This document shows positions 13,800 to 26,700 of a stretch of 64,000 nt of DNA, one piece after another. The notes beneath the pieces were generated by a model. It worked only from the letters and a program-made list of their open reading frames with translations. It had not been told where the DNA came from and did no database searches. The first letter of the stretch is position 1. Every line of letters begins with the position of its first letter. Source of the DNA: Druceiella hillmani (lineage: Eukaryota; Arthropoda; Insecta; Lepidoptera; Hepialidae); assembly GCA_039881145.1 (NCBI GenBank), contig JAYKKI010000009.1, positions 6,172,501 to 6,236,500 of the forward strand, in the 5' to 3' direction. The position numbers and the translations under genes are program-made.

Positions 13800-15310
13800 T
13801 CAGGAGAAGCAGGAGTTTTTCACTCGTTCTTTGAAAATATTTAGTGACGTGATTTTCCTGATGTCAGGATCCAGGTGATTCTAAACTTTTGCTGCTTGGA
13901 CAGTGAAGGATTTTTCATAAGTGGTAGAGGTATGTTTAGGAATAAATAGGGTGAGTGAACTTTCAGATCTAGCCCAAGACATATCTTTAAATTTGCCACT
14001 AATGTAATTTGGGATATGCGGATTTTTTAATATATTAAAAATAAGTGAAGTTAAGTTAGTGAAGACAGCAGTTGCCAAAGAGGTATTAAAATATCAGCTT
14101 TGACCGGAGCCACGATATCTATTATTGCGTCATGAGAATTAATATTTAAGCTATCAATTCCAAGGGATTCCGATTTTATCGCAAGAAGATTAGCTTAACT
14201 TTAGACTCGTAGGTGTCCCTTAGCGTAAATTGATGTCCACTAGAAACAGATGAAGACGAGATACCGTTCATAGATGCAAATTTAATAGCTGGTTCAAGTA
14301 CCGTGGTTGGCGTAGAAAACTCTAAAATTAATTAGAGTACCCAAAAACTTCCAAATATTATTAGGTGTACAATCTCGTAATGATGTAGATATATAGTATG
14401 TTTTGTCATTTCGGCACATTTGCGAACATTTATTTCTAAGCACTCTAAAATTCTCTCAGAGACTTGGGCTGGTATTAGTTCCGTACTTAGCTTTAGCATG
14501 ATCACGTTTAGCCATCAATTTTTAATGGAATCGTTTATCCAAGGAGCAGCTCTCCGCTTAATTTTGACGAATTTTAGGGGAGCATGTTTATCAAGCAGTT
14601 TATTGGAATACGATTAAAGTCACGGAGGAAGATGCTTTTTGAAGAGGCTTTATTGCTACTTAATTTATAGAAAATACGAAGGAGATCATGATAGGAAAGG
14701 CCGGGTACTGGAATTAGACCTTAGAGGGATACACTTTTAGGGCAGGTTATTAGGATGAAATCGAGAAAGGAGTGACAATTATCAGCATGAAATGTAGAAA
14801 AGGATGGGAGAATGGTGAGGTTACCAGCCTTGACAATGGCACAAAGATTTCCGCTTCTAGTATTATGCTTGTATAGGCAGGTATTAAAATCATCCGTAAT
14901 CAATGAATCGGGGTATGAAGGTAGGTATCGATCGACTATACTTCCGAAATATAAAGCGTCAACAGGAGAATATATGACATCAAGTAGTAACTTGGCTTGA
15001 AAATAGTTACTTCGACAAATAAGTATTACATTATGGGCATCCAGTGAAAGATTTTGCGATAACTTTGAAAGCTAGGTTCGCCTAAAGATATACAGCAATA
15101 CCACAGCCACATCTGGAAGTACGATAGTTTCGTATTGAAACGTAACCTGGGAATGAATAAAAATGTTATGGGAGTGAAGTTTTGAGCCATGTCTTACTAA
15201 CAAGACAAGCGCGAAGGTTCAAATTTTCGAAATAATTAATGAAATCTGAATAATGGTACGAAATACTCTGGGCGTTGATGTGGTTATGAGGAGATAAAAA
15301 CAGATTGAAT
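13800..15310 (-). pseudogene. Non-LTR retrotransposon relic (EN plus truncated RT)
   Basis: In minus-strand order the endonuclease starts with NINAQSI-like residues (HINAQSISYHYSDFINYF) and LVSKTWLK, the family's SETWL, at about 15180-15290. It continues in another frame with PGYVSIRNYRTSRCGCGIA (about 15085-15150) and then DDFNTCLYKHNTRSGNL and ADNCHSFLDFILI (about 14740-14900). The EN-RT linker follows (about 14500-14600: HAPLKFVKIKRRAAPWINDS). RT is represented by a short ESLGIDSLNIN piece (about 14145-14190) and by the C-terminal tail YEKSFTVQAAKV and NHLDPDIRKITSLNIFKERVKN, ending near 13800. The catalytic palm with YADD is missing, by deletion between about 14110 and 14080. The family is Jockey/CR1-like by motif style. 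Frameshifts and stops make it inert. Confidence 0.85.
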
Positions 15311-15351
15311 TCAATACATTTTTCGACACTTTCCATAATCTTTCTAGACAT

Positions 15352-18300
15352 TATGTGTACAAGGATTATGGGAACTGTCGAAAAATGTATCGCCAGATGC
15401 AGAATCGAGCGAATCGTTGAGAGGAAAAGGAATGAAAGGAATTTGAGGAAGATGTGGATGACATGTCAATATATTATAAAGTTGTATTAATTTAATATTA
15501 ACCAATTACAAAAAAGACATCAGAAACAAATTACATGCAAAACAGAAAAAAAATTAAAAAATATATATAAGAAATAAAAAAAATAACATAACGTAACAAG
15601 TAAATACAATCCCTATACTAATAACCTAACATTGAGAATTTGAATTACAATTTATATAATCAAGCAGATAGTTTAGTTTTAATACTTAGTAAACTATAAG
15701 TTTAATGTAAAATATTGAATCGAACAAGATACAGTATCCGTTACAGTTTTTAGAACTAGATTATTTTTAAAGTTATATTAAATTGTTTAAAAACAAATTT
15801 TTAGTTTCTGAATGCAAAATTACTCCTAATTTTTCAAAATAATTGTTGATCGAAATAACTTTATTGCACTTACACGCACCGCGTGCACCCATGTGTATTT
15901 TCAAGCATCTGCGTAGATGAATACACAGGCCTATGTACAACAAAATACACTCGACCAATACAGGCTGTAATCATGAAATTATATCTAACGCCATTATGTA
16001 ACTGCAAACGAGTTGCTAACCTGTAGAACTTTAAACGGAAGGTACATTTTTTACAGGTTAGTCCTTTGTAGGTTAAAAGCTCCACATGTTTATCTTGCGC
16101 TAGCTTTTATCTGCGGCTTTGCCTGCGCGGTTTTATGAAAATGTAGGAACACACATATACACACAGAACACATAAGGAAAGGCATACAGACATTCGCTCG
16201 CACGCACGCAAACGCATGTCGTTATAAAAAGTATACAAGTGTGTCTATTGTTAAAAATTCAAAAGAGTCCAAATAACTCGAGAACCCTGGGATTTCTACC
16301 AAACCTGAAATTTTATTTTCTAATAGAATCTGACCCCTAGTGGTTGAAAGGTTATCCATTTTTATTCATAAAGCTGTGTTTGTAAAGATATAAATGAAAC
16401 AAAAAAAACTTAGGTAGCTGAATATTTACCCCATAATCAGTTATAGTTTTGCTTATTACTTTTATGGTTACATAAGCTCGATATTATTTTGTTTTACATT
16501 ATTACATATAGGCGATTTCTTCGATTCATGTAGATCGATTTTCTTATTAATCGTGGCATTTCATAAATGCGATGATCAATTTAATTATAAAAACTTAAAA
16601 TTTAGTTAGAAAAGCGGATTTTCTTTTAATATTTTTAAAGCGTTGGGTTTGAAATATTCAAAAAAACTTTGGTTTTGATAAGGAAAAGTTTGCCTTTAAT
16701 AAAACATTTGGTTCATTTTTATATTATGAAAGGTGTGAATGTTAAGGGACTGAAATATTAGGCTTTAGTAATTCCAAGTGTTTATTACAAAGTAATTATC
16801 ATGCCAGGTGATTAGTCAAGCTTATTTCATGCCGTATTTTATTTTGTATACGGAATTACCTAGCACACTTCTATAGTTAGATTGAACATTGTGCAGCATA
16901 TTGTAAATTATTTTGATTGACTTTAGATTTACATCTCTTTTTGCGGATTAAAAATCACGTTAACGTCGAATTTTATTCGGGCCATGAACAAGATACATAT
17001 TTATGGCTCAGTTTGCGAAATAACCATATATGTTTTATTATATGAAATGGTATAATAAGGAGCCGATTTGATGATTATACTAGTGATTTTGTAGGACGCC
17101 ACCATTTTCTGAAGAGTTCACAAATGTCACAGTATTATATACCAGACCACACTAAATAGTACACTGATGACTATGAATTTGTCGAATACTATATCTTTAG
17201 TAAAAAATAAGTTTTATGAATTTGTATAGACTTTACTTGATATAAAATATAGCAGAACTACAAGCAGTGACTACTTTATTTCCTTTTATCTATTTCTTTT
17301 TTAAACGCATGATTCCCATATGCTTATTTTAATGACCGCGTGTATAGGTTCTATGTGTTTTTACGTATTTTATTTTGATGATATTATAAATTACAATACT
17401 TGATAACTTTAAGTTTTGTAGTGGCGTGTAGTGCTTTTAGGGAAGGGCAAGCTCCGAAGGGGTGGACATGTAAAAAATTATATAGATATATACACACATG
17501 TGCAAGCATCTGTACAAGTGACCACGTAAGCGATCTATACAAGCGACTCTGAGGGCCCTCATGGGTAGGAGGGTATTTAAATGTGTCTCTATAATTGAAT
17601 CATAGGCATAAGAAATACTAAACTTTCAATATAATTACCCCGACTTATCGAACTATGACTTTAATCATGATCATAAAAAGCTAATTATTGTTTACCTAAA
17701 ATACAATATTATCTATAAATTTTTAAATGATTTGTATTTCTGTATCATTACGTTCTTGACTCGCAATGGATAATTGCACATTGATACAAATTTTGTATGC
17801 GAAGACCTGAAATTTGATAGATTTACTGTGCACGTTAAGTGTTTTTGAGAATTAACATATTTTGTACCAAATTTGTCAAATTACCTACATTATCAAAATT
17901 ATATTTATTCCATTTACTATTTTTAGTTCCGTATAATAAACAAGGCCAATAAAATATTTTATTTAAAATGCAACTTCTCAATACTAATAGCATAAATTAC
18001 TTTGAAATGCCGCACATTAGATTTATTACGCACGTATATTTCCAAAATTAGTTTTAATTTACCATTCTTAATTTTACAATTTTTTTCATTAAAAGATAAA
18101 TTTTAAAATTTTACCTTAATCAGGTAATAAACAGAGCAGTATTCCATAGCGGCCATTGTCTCTTCACTTTCACGACGAAAATACACACCAAAAATAAATT
18201 AATATAATATTAATTGTAATGCATAAAGAAGACGGTATTTCACTGGTAAATTATAATACGTGTGTTTAAAAAGCGGAAAAATATTAATATTACATATAAA

Positions 18301-18604
18301 ATTATTTTCGAACGAGAATGATAAATTGAATAGAGAGAGATCGTTATAATAACACAATGATTCATTGTTTCAGCTTGAATTGAGACTATGGACTGACGCT
18401 CTAAAGTGAAGTAAATCGATTTTAATTTCGTATGGACCATTTCTGATTCGAGAAGTTTTTGTAATTTGATGCAATATCGGAATGAAGTTTGTACGTTTTA
18501 ATTAAAATTCCACGTAGTGGGATGTTCGTTTTGTGCACGCAAACTGCAAATTATATATTGAAGTACGTAATTCATTTGATAATTAAACAAGTTTAAATTA
18601 TATG

Positions 18605-18607
<3 letters not shown>
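15352..18607. other. AT-rich stretch without recognised genes
   Basis: Nothing could be assigned. A short CA/GCAC-rich simple repeat lies at about 16143-16218. A G+C-richer patch at about 17420-17575 (GGGAAGGGCAAGCTCCGAAG and a CAAGCGACTCTGAGGGCCC piece) stands out from the background but I do not recognise it. Confidence 0.4.

Positions 18608-18667
<60 letters not shown>
18608..18667. repeat. (TA)n microsatellite
   Basis: A perfect TA run of about 60 bp. Confidence 0.98.
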
Positions 18668-18671
<4 letters not shown>

Positions 18672-19688
18672 TTTTCAGGGTAAGTTAGTTATAATTTCTT
18701 ATAAAGCAATTTTGTTTCTAACCCTTTCTTAATCTTGTGTCCTGTTTATTTTTATTCTGAACTGTATGTGATTGACCATATTAAGTAGTTTATTTATTCT
18801 TTTCCTTTTGTAGCCAATATTAGTTTATTCTCGTTTCCTTGAGCTGGTTTTTATGTTTCACCACATTCATTAATATATAAATCCACTCAGTTTTTTTGAG
18901 TTTCACATTTACTGTGAGGAATTACACGTAGATTACAATGTATGTCCTCTGCCATCATCTGGTTTTTGTATTTTGGAAACATATTTCTGAAATGTAAAAT
19001 AAATAAAAAATATTTACTTTTACCTAATTTAGATTTCCAAAACTGTAATATTTTTGTGGTGATAATTTTCAAAATGATTTTCATAAAGTTCTTGCTCTTC
19101 TTTGTCAAATATTCTGTTGTCATTTTCAATCTTCTCAGAAATTTCATCGATTTGCAACTTTACATTTCTATACACTTATGTTAAAATGACACCTATTCGT
19201 ATAGGTTTTTCATCAAAAAATTGTAACTGGGCGACAATATGTATATGAAGACACTTCGCTAAAAATTATACAATAATGAATGAAAAAAAATCCCGTAGAA
19301 GAAAATTTACAGAATAATGTGTACATGAGACTTTTTCTTTCTGATATTCATATTTTCAACTGGGAGAAAAATTAACAATGCGATTATTGTGTTAAATTAG
19401 AACTGATTTTATCCTACCCTATATATGAAAGGCATACAACTTTAGAAATACGTTTATGCCCAGTCAATTATGAACGGATTGCTACAGATCGAAATATGCT
19501 TTGAGCGGTCGAATTTAAGGTAAATTTAAAAAGGAAAAAAAAAGAAAATGGAAATATTGTGACGGGTTTTCTATTTTAAAATTTATTTATATTTAGTAGC
19601 CAGACATACATTTCTATATACAAATATTAAAACTATTATTATGTACAATATCCCAAACCCCTTTCATGCAAACCTTAGTTCTTTGTAA

Positions 19689-20160
19689 TATTCGTCAGTT
19701 TGGAAATTTTAAATCACGGTCTCATATTACTCAATCTGGAGTCAGCCAAGATAGTAATTTAGGTCTGATTAAAATCAATGATTTCTCTTCAATGTTTAGT
19801 ACTGTTCCTTGTCTTTTGTATGCTGAAGGAGCGGTAGGAAAGAAATCTGATTGTCGGCTATTTCAAAGTGATATTGACTTACCCTTGGCGCACAATTAAG
19901 AGTTAAATGAAATGGTGTTAAAAGGATATCTGTGCGGGATTTCGGTGTAATTATGAACGGTGGTTTAACGTTTCAAAATTGTATTAACTAAATTTGTCAG
20001 AAAACCTAAGAGGTGCTAGGATTTGATTAGATTCATACGATGTTTCCCAGATTCCATAACAATAAATGTAGCGTGGCTTTGTTCAACTTTCTAGTCCATA
20101 ATATACTTGAAACCAATGCAATCACTTGATCTCGTCAATGTCGGCGAAAATATGAAAAAA
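19689..20160 (+). pseudogene. Non-LTR retrotransposon RT relic
   Basis: The plus strand encodes a decayed reverse transcriptase palm and thumb. SGVSQDSNLGL corresponds to the family's SGVPQGSxLGP, INDFSSMFS to the INDL block, and CLLYAEG to the catalytic LLYADD, with the aspartates altered. Then come DCRLFQSDIDL, VRDFGVIMNGGLTFQ (about 19935-19980), LGF and LFNFLVHNILET (about 20075-20115). In-frame stops and loss of both YADD aspartates show it is dead. The motif style matches the Jockey/CR1-like relic at 13.8-15.3 kb, which lacks this part, but orientation and distance argue for a separate insertion. Confidence 0.85.
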
Positions 20161-20637
20161 GTATAATATACTTTTATATAAAAAATGTAGGATTGCTATC
20201 CACATTTTTTACGTGAATACGTCTTTAACTACACTATATATATATTTGTTACTATACAGGGGTAATCCAAAAAACCTAATGATAACAAAATCAGAGGATA
20301 CCGTTTGGGGTTGCAGTTTCGAATCTATCCTCTACATCAAAAATTAAATTTCACCACTGGATAGCTAAACGATCAAAGAATTCATTACAATAAACGAAAA
20401 TAGTTACGTATCTCATGCGATGAAGGGGGAAGCGCCGCCATTTTGAGGTTATTTTGCTGCGTATCTAGATTTGCAATTAGTATAACTTTTGATTCGGAAA
20501 AGCTACAATGTTCGTTTAAGTTTTTATCGTCAGCTGTCATCAAAATCTATCGATTGTATATAAAACATCAGTTTAAAGTAGTGACAGTGAATATAATAAG
20601 GTATTAGAATGAAAGAAATATTAATAAAACATATATA

Positions 20638-20808
20638 ATGTCGGCCTATACGCGTCGAAAAGTCAACATCAAATACAGAGATCGTATACGGCCGGAAAGG
20701 GCTTCTCAAGAACAATCGAATGGTAATAATAAAACTCCATATGACCGAGTCAAGCAGTGCCGGGAAAGTAAAATAATGAATGCGGCCGAGCGGATCAACG
20801 TTACATAG
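20638..20808 (+). CDS. Small basic ORF, function unknown
   Basis: A 56-codon frame from ATG to TAG lies in a locally GC-richer island (20630-20870). The product is very basic, with RRKVNIKYRDRIRPERASQ then KTPYDRVKQCRESK. Its KTPxxRVxxxR part resembles short arginine-rich repeats found in many uncharacterised, often transposon-associated, insect proteins. It could be a fragment of such a gene or chance. No splice partners were identified. I do not assign a function. Confidence 0.25.
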   Translation: MSAYTRRKVNIKYRDRIRPERASQEQSNGNNKTPYDRVKQCRESKIMNAAERINVT

Positions 20809-20889
20809 ACGTATTCATGTACAACACACGGCCGTGTCCATGACACAGCCAAACCCCATTTTTTTCTTTCAGGTTTTGTAATTACCATA

Positions 20890-22620
20890 ATCGAATATAA
20901 TACTCTTCAACTCTAACAATAATCATTTTTTAACGTGTATTTCTTAAAACAATTAAATAATTATGTTAACTCTTCGGTATCGGAATTGTTAACGATTCAT
21001 GGTTCTGAGTGTTACATGAAAGGATGGAGATTTTTTTAAATTTTATATTGTTCATTTCATTTGAAAGAGAAATGAACGAATGAATCAGCACTCACCTGCG
21101 CTCACTTTTTTAAACACTTACATACGTCAATCGATGCAGCATTGTAAGAGACAAACATGATATATTTTGCTTTTTTGATTACTTTAGGAATACGATTAAG
21201 GATTTGCTTCGTAATATACGACTGTTAGGTAATTTTAAGTTTAATTTGAATTGACATATGTTTTTTTTGGTTCATCTGCTACGGTTTCCAATATTATGTG
21301 TAATAGAAACTAATGAGCTTACACATCGTTTAATAAATAATCAGTAAGTTGAACATGATTTTCTAACAAATAAAAAATTTACTTGATCACTTGCTATTCC
21401 TAATCGCCAACCGGATGTGGATGTTTTCTCTAGAATACAAGTTTATTTTAGCGCCATTTACATCACGAAACTGGTCTTGATAGAAAATACGAATGTTAAA
21501 GGCTTTTATCTGTTAAAACTTTATGATAGTAGGGAACTCATATTTCTTTTTTTTTCCTGGCATTGAATCCAATGGAAATTTATTTCGAAATATTACAATT
21601 TTATGTTTCGTACATTTTTTTTACAGAATTACAAGGTGAATTTGATATTCTCTTCGAATGATCTGATTACAGCTTACTCTTTTCCGTAACCGTCCCAATC
21701 TTAATTCCTGCAATCATTGATCTTTATGACGGTATTTATTAAAAAAAGTGGAAGTAAATTTTGCATTCCTTATAAGGTTTCTTGCGTGTCATCGTCAAAG
21801 GCCGTATGCCTTGTGATCAACCCAACACATCACGGCGACGACGATTATTAGAAGAGATTAGTCAATTTCATTGTAATCGAGCCAAAATTACAAGCAACCT
21901 TCGGCCCTTATGAAAAATAAAGTATATATGGAATTTATTAAATTATCACCTCTTAAATTTGTTTTCCAATAAATCTTTCCTATGCATAAAAATAGCGCAA
22001 ATAACCCGTTTGAAAATTCTATTACGCGAAGAACTGTTTAACGATTTGATCTGGAATTTAGCTTATCGATAAGCTTATCGATATAACTAAACCATATCTC
22101 AATAGTAAAAAATTACAAAGATTGATATGGAACTTTTAGTGGAGAAATTATTTAGTCTATTTTCATCTATCGTATGGGTCATCTTTTGGAAAAGTAAGTA
22201 ATAAGAATTCCAAAGTACTTTCTTCGAAATTTTATATTAGATCCGTAGAACTGGACATTATTTAAAATGTCTGAAAGTGCGAAATTAAAAATTATAAGCA
22301 AAAAAGTTAATTACTTATTAAACTTTAAGAAATAAATTGCACTCATTATCATGAATTTTATAGTTCCTGAAATATTTGCGGTATTCTTATATATGTGAAA
22401 GCTACAATAAATAATACATTTGAATGTTGAAAAGTAATTTTTATATTATAATAAACAAATATCATTTATTAATATATATCATTTATTATTTTTGGATATG
22501 CTAGAGTGCACTGAAACCTCGTTGTGTGACTATTCGTACTTAACAGGTTTCGTACAGCGAGTTTCAATTTGAATGCTATCAGATTGTTTCTAAGTAGAAA
22601 GAGATGGGAAGTCGATAATA
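20890..22620. other. AT-rich stretch without recognised genes
   Basis: No coding relic was recognised. It contains the paired TATCGATA motifs described separately and a GC-richer patch at about 21780-21910 (CACGGCGACGACGATTATT) without a meaningful frame. Confidence 0.4.
22064..22083. promoter_or_regulatory. Two TATCGATA (DRE-like) motifs
   Basis: TATCGATA occurs at 22064-22071 and 22076-22083 within the palindrome-like CTTATCGATAAGCTTATCGATA. TATCGATA is the DRE site bound by DREF/BEAF-type factors in fly promoters. No gene start was recognised nearby, so function is unproven. Confidence 0.3.
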
Positions 22621-22623
22621 ATG

Positions 22624-22753
<130 letters not shown>

Positions 22754-23543
22754 TCACTAATGATTAGACTCAAGTTTAGTTTAAATTATTTCTCTATCCA
22801 AATGCTCATTACATATATATTAAGCAACTCAATATATTTGATATATTTCCACGATAACATCTAGTCAAAGGAAAATTCATAATTTTATAATAAAACATAA
22901 AACTTATATCAAATCGTATTAAAAAACTTAGAAATTAAATACATGTGTATCAATTGTGCACATACATTTTCTTTTCGTAGTTTTAAGTTCTTTTAAGCAT
23001 AGTAAGATCGCATAAATTTATTAGAAATGAATTATGTAGAAGCATATGCGATATTACAATTGATAAGAAAAACAAGTGTTTTCTTTTATTTAAATTTAGG
23101 GGTTTAGTGACTTGTAAATATTTTAAATAGAAATCAATTTTATTTAAAAGTATAAAATATATTACACAGTAAATAATATATTACACATTATACAAATTTC
23201 ACGTCAAAAACCATATTCCATATTTCGTCTACTATTTTTAAATTTTTTGAAACCGATGCCAAAGACGCTTTTTTCTCTAAATTCTGTTGTACCAACCACT
23301 TAAATCCTATGTAGATTTGAAACCTAATTAGGTTTTAAAGAAAGAAATAGTTGTAAAAATTTGATAATACTCGTACATCGTGCAGAAATTTCTATTTAAT
23401 TGAAATCACTGATGTTTGATTAACGTCATTTTCGATCACTGTTAAGTTGCTTAGTGGTTAGGTGTTGTTATAATCTACAGACATATTAAAATAATAATGG
23501 GGTATACCTAATGTAATTTCAATTGAAAAATATGAAACGAAAT

Positions 23544-23549
23544 TTTATT
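23544..23549 (-). terminator. Possible poly(A) signal AATAAA
   Basis: AATAAA on the minus strand lies 24 nt past the CRAL-TRIO stop codon. In sequence this AT-rich the hexamer occurs often by chance, and it would imply a very short 3' UTR. Confidence 0.35.
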
Positions 23550-23572
23550 TTCATGTAATAGTTCTATGGTCA

Positions 23573-23727
23573 TCAGTCTATATCCAGTGTACGGAAAGAA
23601 CCTTGCATTCCTTGCAATTCCTTTGATATTGCATTGCCGACCCCGATTCTCTTACTCTCATCCGATTTTAGTCGGTCTATCTTTAGGATATCATCGCGGT
23701 TTTGAATCATTTTTTTCTTTAAATCCT
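23573..23727 (-). CDS. CRAL-TRIO gene, coding exon 5 and stop
   Basis: 155 nt after acceptor ATTTACAG. It completes Gln261 and encodes 50 more residues, including SDESKRIG and the terminal GSFRTLDID before TGA. This tail (D-E-S-K-R ... G-S-F-R-x-L-x-I-D) is characteristic of insect CRAL-TRIO proteins and confirms the gene end. The 260-bp intron 4 separates it from exon 4. Confidence 0.92.
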
Positions 23728-26700
23728 CTGTAAATAAAATATGGATATGTAAATTTTAGTTATAATTATTTTTTTTATTAAATTTTACCTCGTCAGACAA
23801 GTATTTTATTGGTCAAAGTCTCGTTATGTTTTTTAAACAAAATATCTTTTATAATTACTACAACACACTAAGATATTTTATAAAATACGAAGAGAGTAAG
23901 GTGGTGGTAGACAAAATAATACACTACATTATGGTCGTTCATTAGGTTTACAAATTTAAATTTAAATTTTAAATTTAATATACATACGTGATAGCTCTTC
24001 CATAGATTTATTTTCACCTCCGAAGTCGGATGGAAGAAGGGCCTTTGGGAAAAAGTTGTACAAGTTTTCAGGGTTTTTATGCACGTACAATCTGCCAAGT
24101 ATTTTATTACTTAAACATGTTTTCACTAGAGCGAGGACCCACTCAACTCCCATTGGGAGATGTACGTAATGTATGCTCTTTATTTTCGTGCCATAACATT
24201 TCTGGAGGTGAAAAATAGTAACAAATCGATTTTAGTAATTAAATATAGAAATTACTACAGGATATTAAGTTACGGTATCGTTTTGCATCCTTCTCTTTGC
24301 CCGTTACTATTTTCTAAAGTATTATGGATTTTGAATGCAGAATGCAGAATTATATGTCACATTTAATAATAACGTTTGCCAAATTTTTGTTAAGTGTTTG
24401 GTTTTCTATGCTTACAAATTACCTTGGGTGTTTTAATATTACCTGATGGGGTCTAGTTGAATCCAGATTTTAAATAAAAATCATTGTTTTTTTTTATTGC
24501 GGGTAATGCAATGACTTAAGGTTTGCTCTTAGGTAATCGTAAATATAAATATATTTCATCTCACAGATAATATGAGTATTTTTCCAACACTGTACTATAT
24601 AACGACCTTTAAGTAATGTATAGAAAGCATATTCAATATTCCGCAAGTAGTTTATGTAAATTCTATGAAAAATAACTACATTTTTTACGTGTAGTAACTA
24701 AAAAAACTATTGATGTTGTGTACGCTTTTCTGGCATTTCTATTAACAAAAAGTTTTCAGTCTTACCAATACTCGTTAATTATTGATAAAAGGGCTAATCA
24801 TGAAAATATCATTGACTGTCGTTTCGCAATTTTTAATAATGTTCAGCATGGTACAATAACTTAGTACTGTGCACTGCAGTGCTTGTATCTAAAGTACATA
24901 CAAGTAGATTTTTTTCAAAAACTATATAGGATGTATATTTCTTTGGTCCACCCAACCAACTAAGATATGTCAATCCTACCACAGAGTCCACATGACTTTG
25001 GAAGGGATTAAGTAATTCAGCAATATTTTCTGTCGGTGGGCGTTGGTAGATTACAAAAACCTTTCGATGGATTAAATTTGTACAGAATGGTATTTCTGTA
25101 CTTCATTTTTATTTTTGGAAAAATTTGCAGAAATCTATTCATACCTAGTTAGTCACTAATACAGATCTATTCTATAAACTATAAAGAAGATTCATAAAAT
25201 ACTATAGTGGAAGTTTAGTGAAATTTAATATTGTCATGATCAACAATTTTAGTTCAGTAATTTATTACAGCTTTAAAAATATTAGCATAAAGATATCGAG
25301 TACCTTAATATTTATAGAGTTAACCGTAAAAAGCAGTGAAATAAAAGCAGTCAGCTCTTGCAGACCTTTACTAGAGAAGAATTGAAGACCAAGTTAAATA
25401 TTTGAGTCTAGATTTACTGAATATAAATTCTTACATCACCATACTTTAAACGTGTACAATAAATTCGAACTGAATGTTATATCGATCATTACATTGACAA
25501 ACAAATTGGTGCAAAATGTAAACAAATTGATAAAAAAAAACAAATTGGTGCAAAATATAATGCTCGCTAACTGAATAAATATTACAACGCCCGCTAATCT
25601 CACTCTGTAAGAAATTCAGGTGTTCTATGTGATCGATACTATTAAATTAGATCCCTTATCATAAATTCTCGAGAATCACAAATTTTAGCATTATCATAAT
25701 TTAAACATGTACAATAAATTCCATCGCGCATGTACATCTGAATCTATTTCCGATGATAAAAATGCTAAACTTCTTTTAATCAGACTTCAGAAGTATACGC
25801 AGTATTACTGTACGTATATTAAGAAATTGCACGATATAAATATGCGCCATCGCCTGGCATTTTACTTAATCTACTGGCTGACTGTCACTAAAGTGTAAAC
25901 ACTTGGTTTTTTCTCCGTAAAACATTCAACAGTAGGTGCGTATATTTTTGTATACATTGCATACATAGTTTTAAAAAGAACCATAAACAACATTTTGTTG
26001 AAAACAGAACGCCCCTTCAACAAAGTGAAATTTAAGTGTTTTTAATCTAATCAAATAATATCAATTGTTCAATAACTTGTAAAACTTAATCTGTTTTTGA
26101 AGACTAAAAGAAGATTGATGTACACAAATAAATCACCTACACTTGTTAATATTAAACACAACTACAGTAATTTTCTTTAACTATAGAAATACAAAGGCAA
26201 TCTATAAACCGAAACAGGCAATATAAATTTATTTAAATATTTTCTAAAACACAACTTCGTTTACAATAAAGTGAATAGCTGTAAAATTTTATTATATATC
26301 CCTAAAGCATGATAGTCGCATTGGTATAAAGTTTGTCCCTTTTTCATGTAAAAATTTTCAGATTTTTAGTTATTAATTTTTCATTATCCTGAATGCTTGG
26401 TATGTAGTAGGCTCTTTGGAAAGTAACCTATAGGATTTGGTAATCATTAAGTAAGCGAGTGTTTAAGCTACAAAATTGTAGATGCAAACTTAAACTTGGA
26501 ATACATTATATTTCTGACTAAATATACTAAAAATCTAACTATTTGACGGAATCGGGTTAATAGGATATCATAACAGCTATAAAGTGCTTCGAATAAAGGC
26601 TGTAAATTCCGGTAGTGCGACTTGGAATATTATGATACATTATCGTGCACCTATACTAGATATTAGACATTTGGTAAAATAAATATATGACATATAAAAA

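Noticed and set aside
14420..14617. Plus-strand frame inside the 13.8-15.3 kb LINE relic
   Set aside because: It is antisense to the EN-RT linker read on the minus strand.
24030..24366. Two plus-strand frames over CRAL-TRIO exon 4
   Set aside because: They are shadows; the minus strand has splice sites and family motifs.
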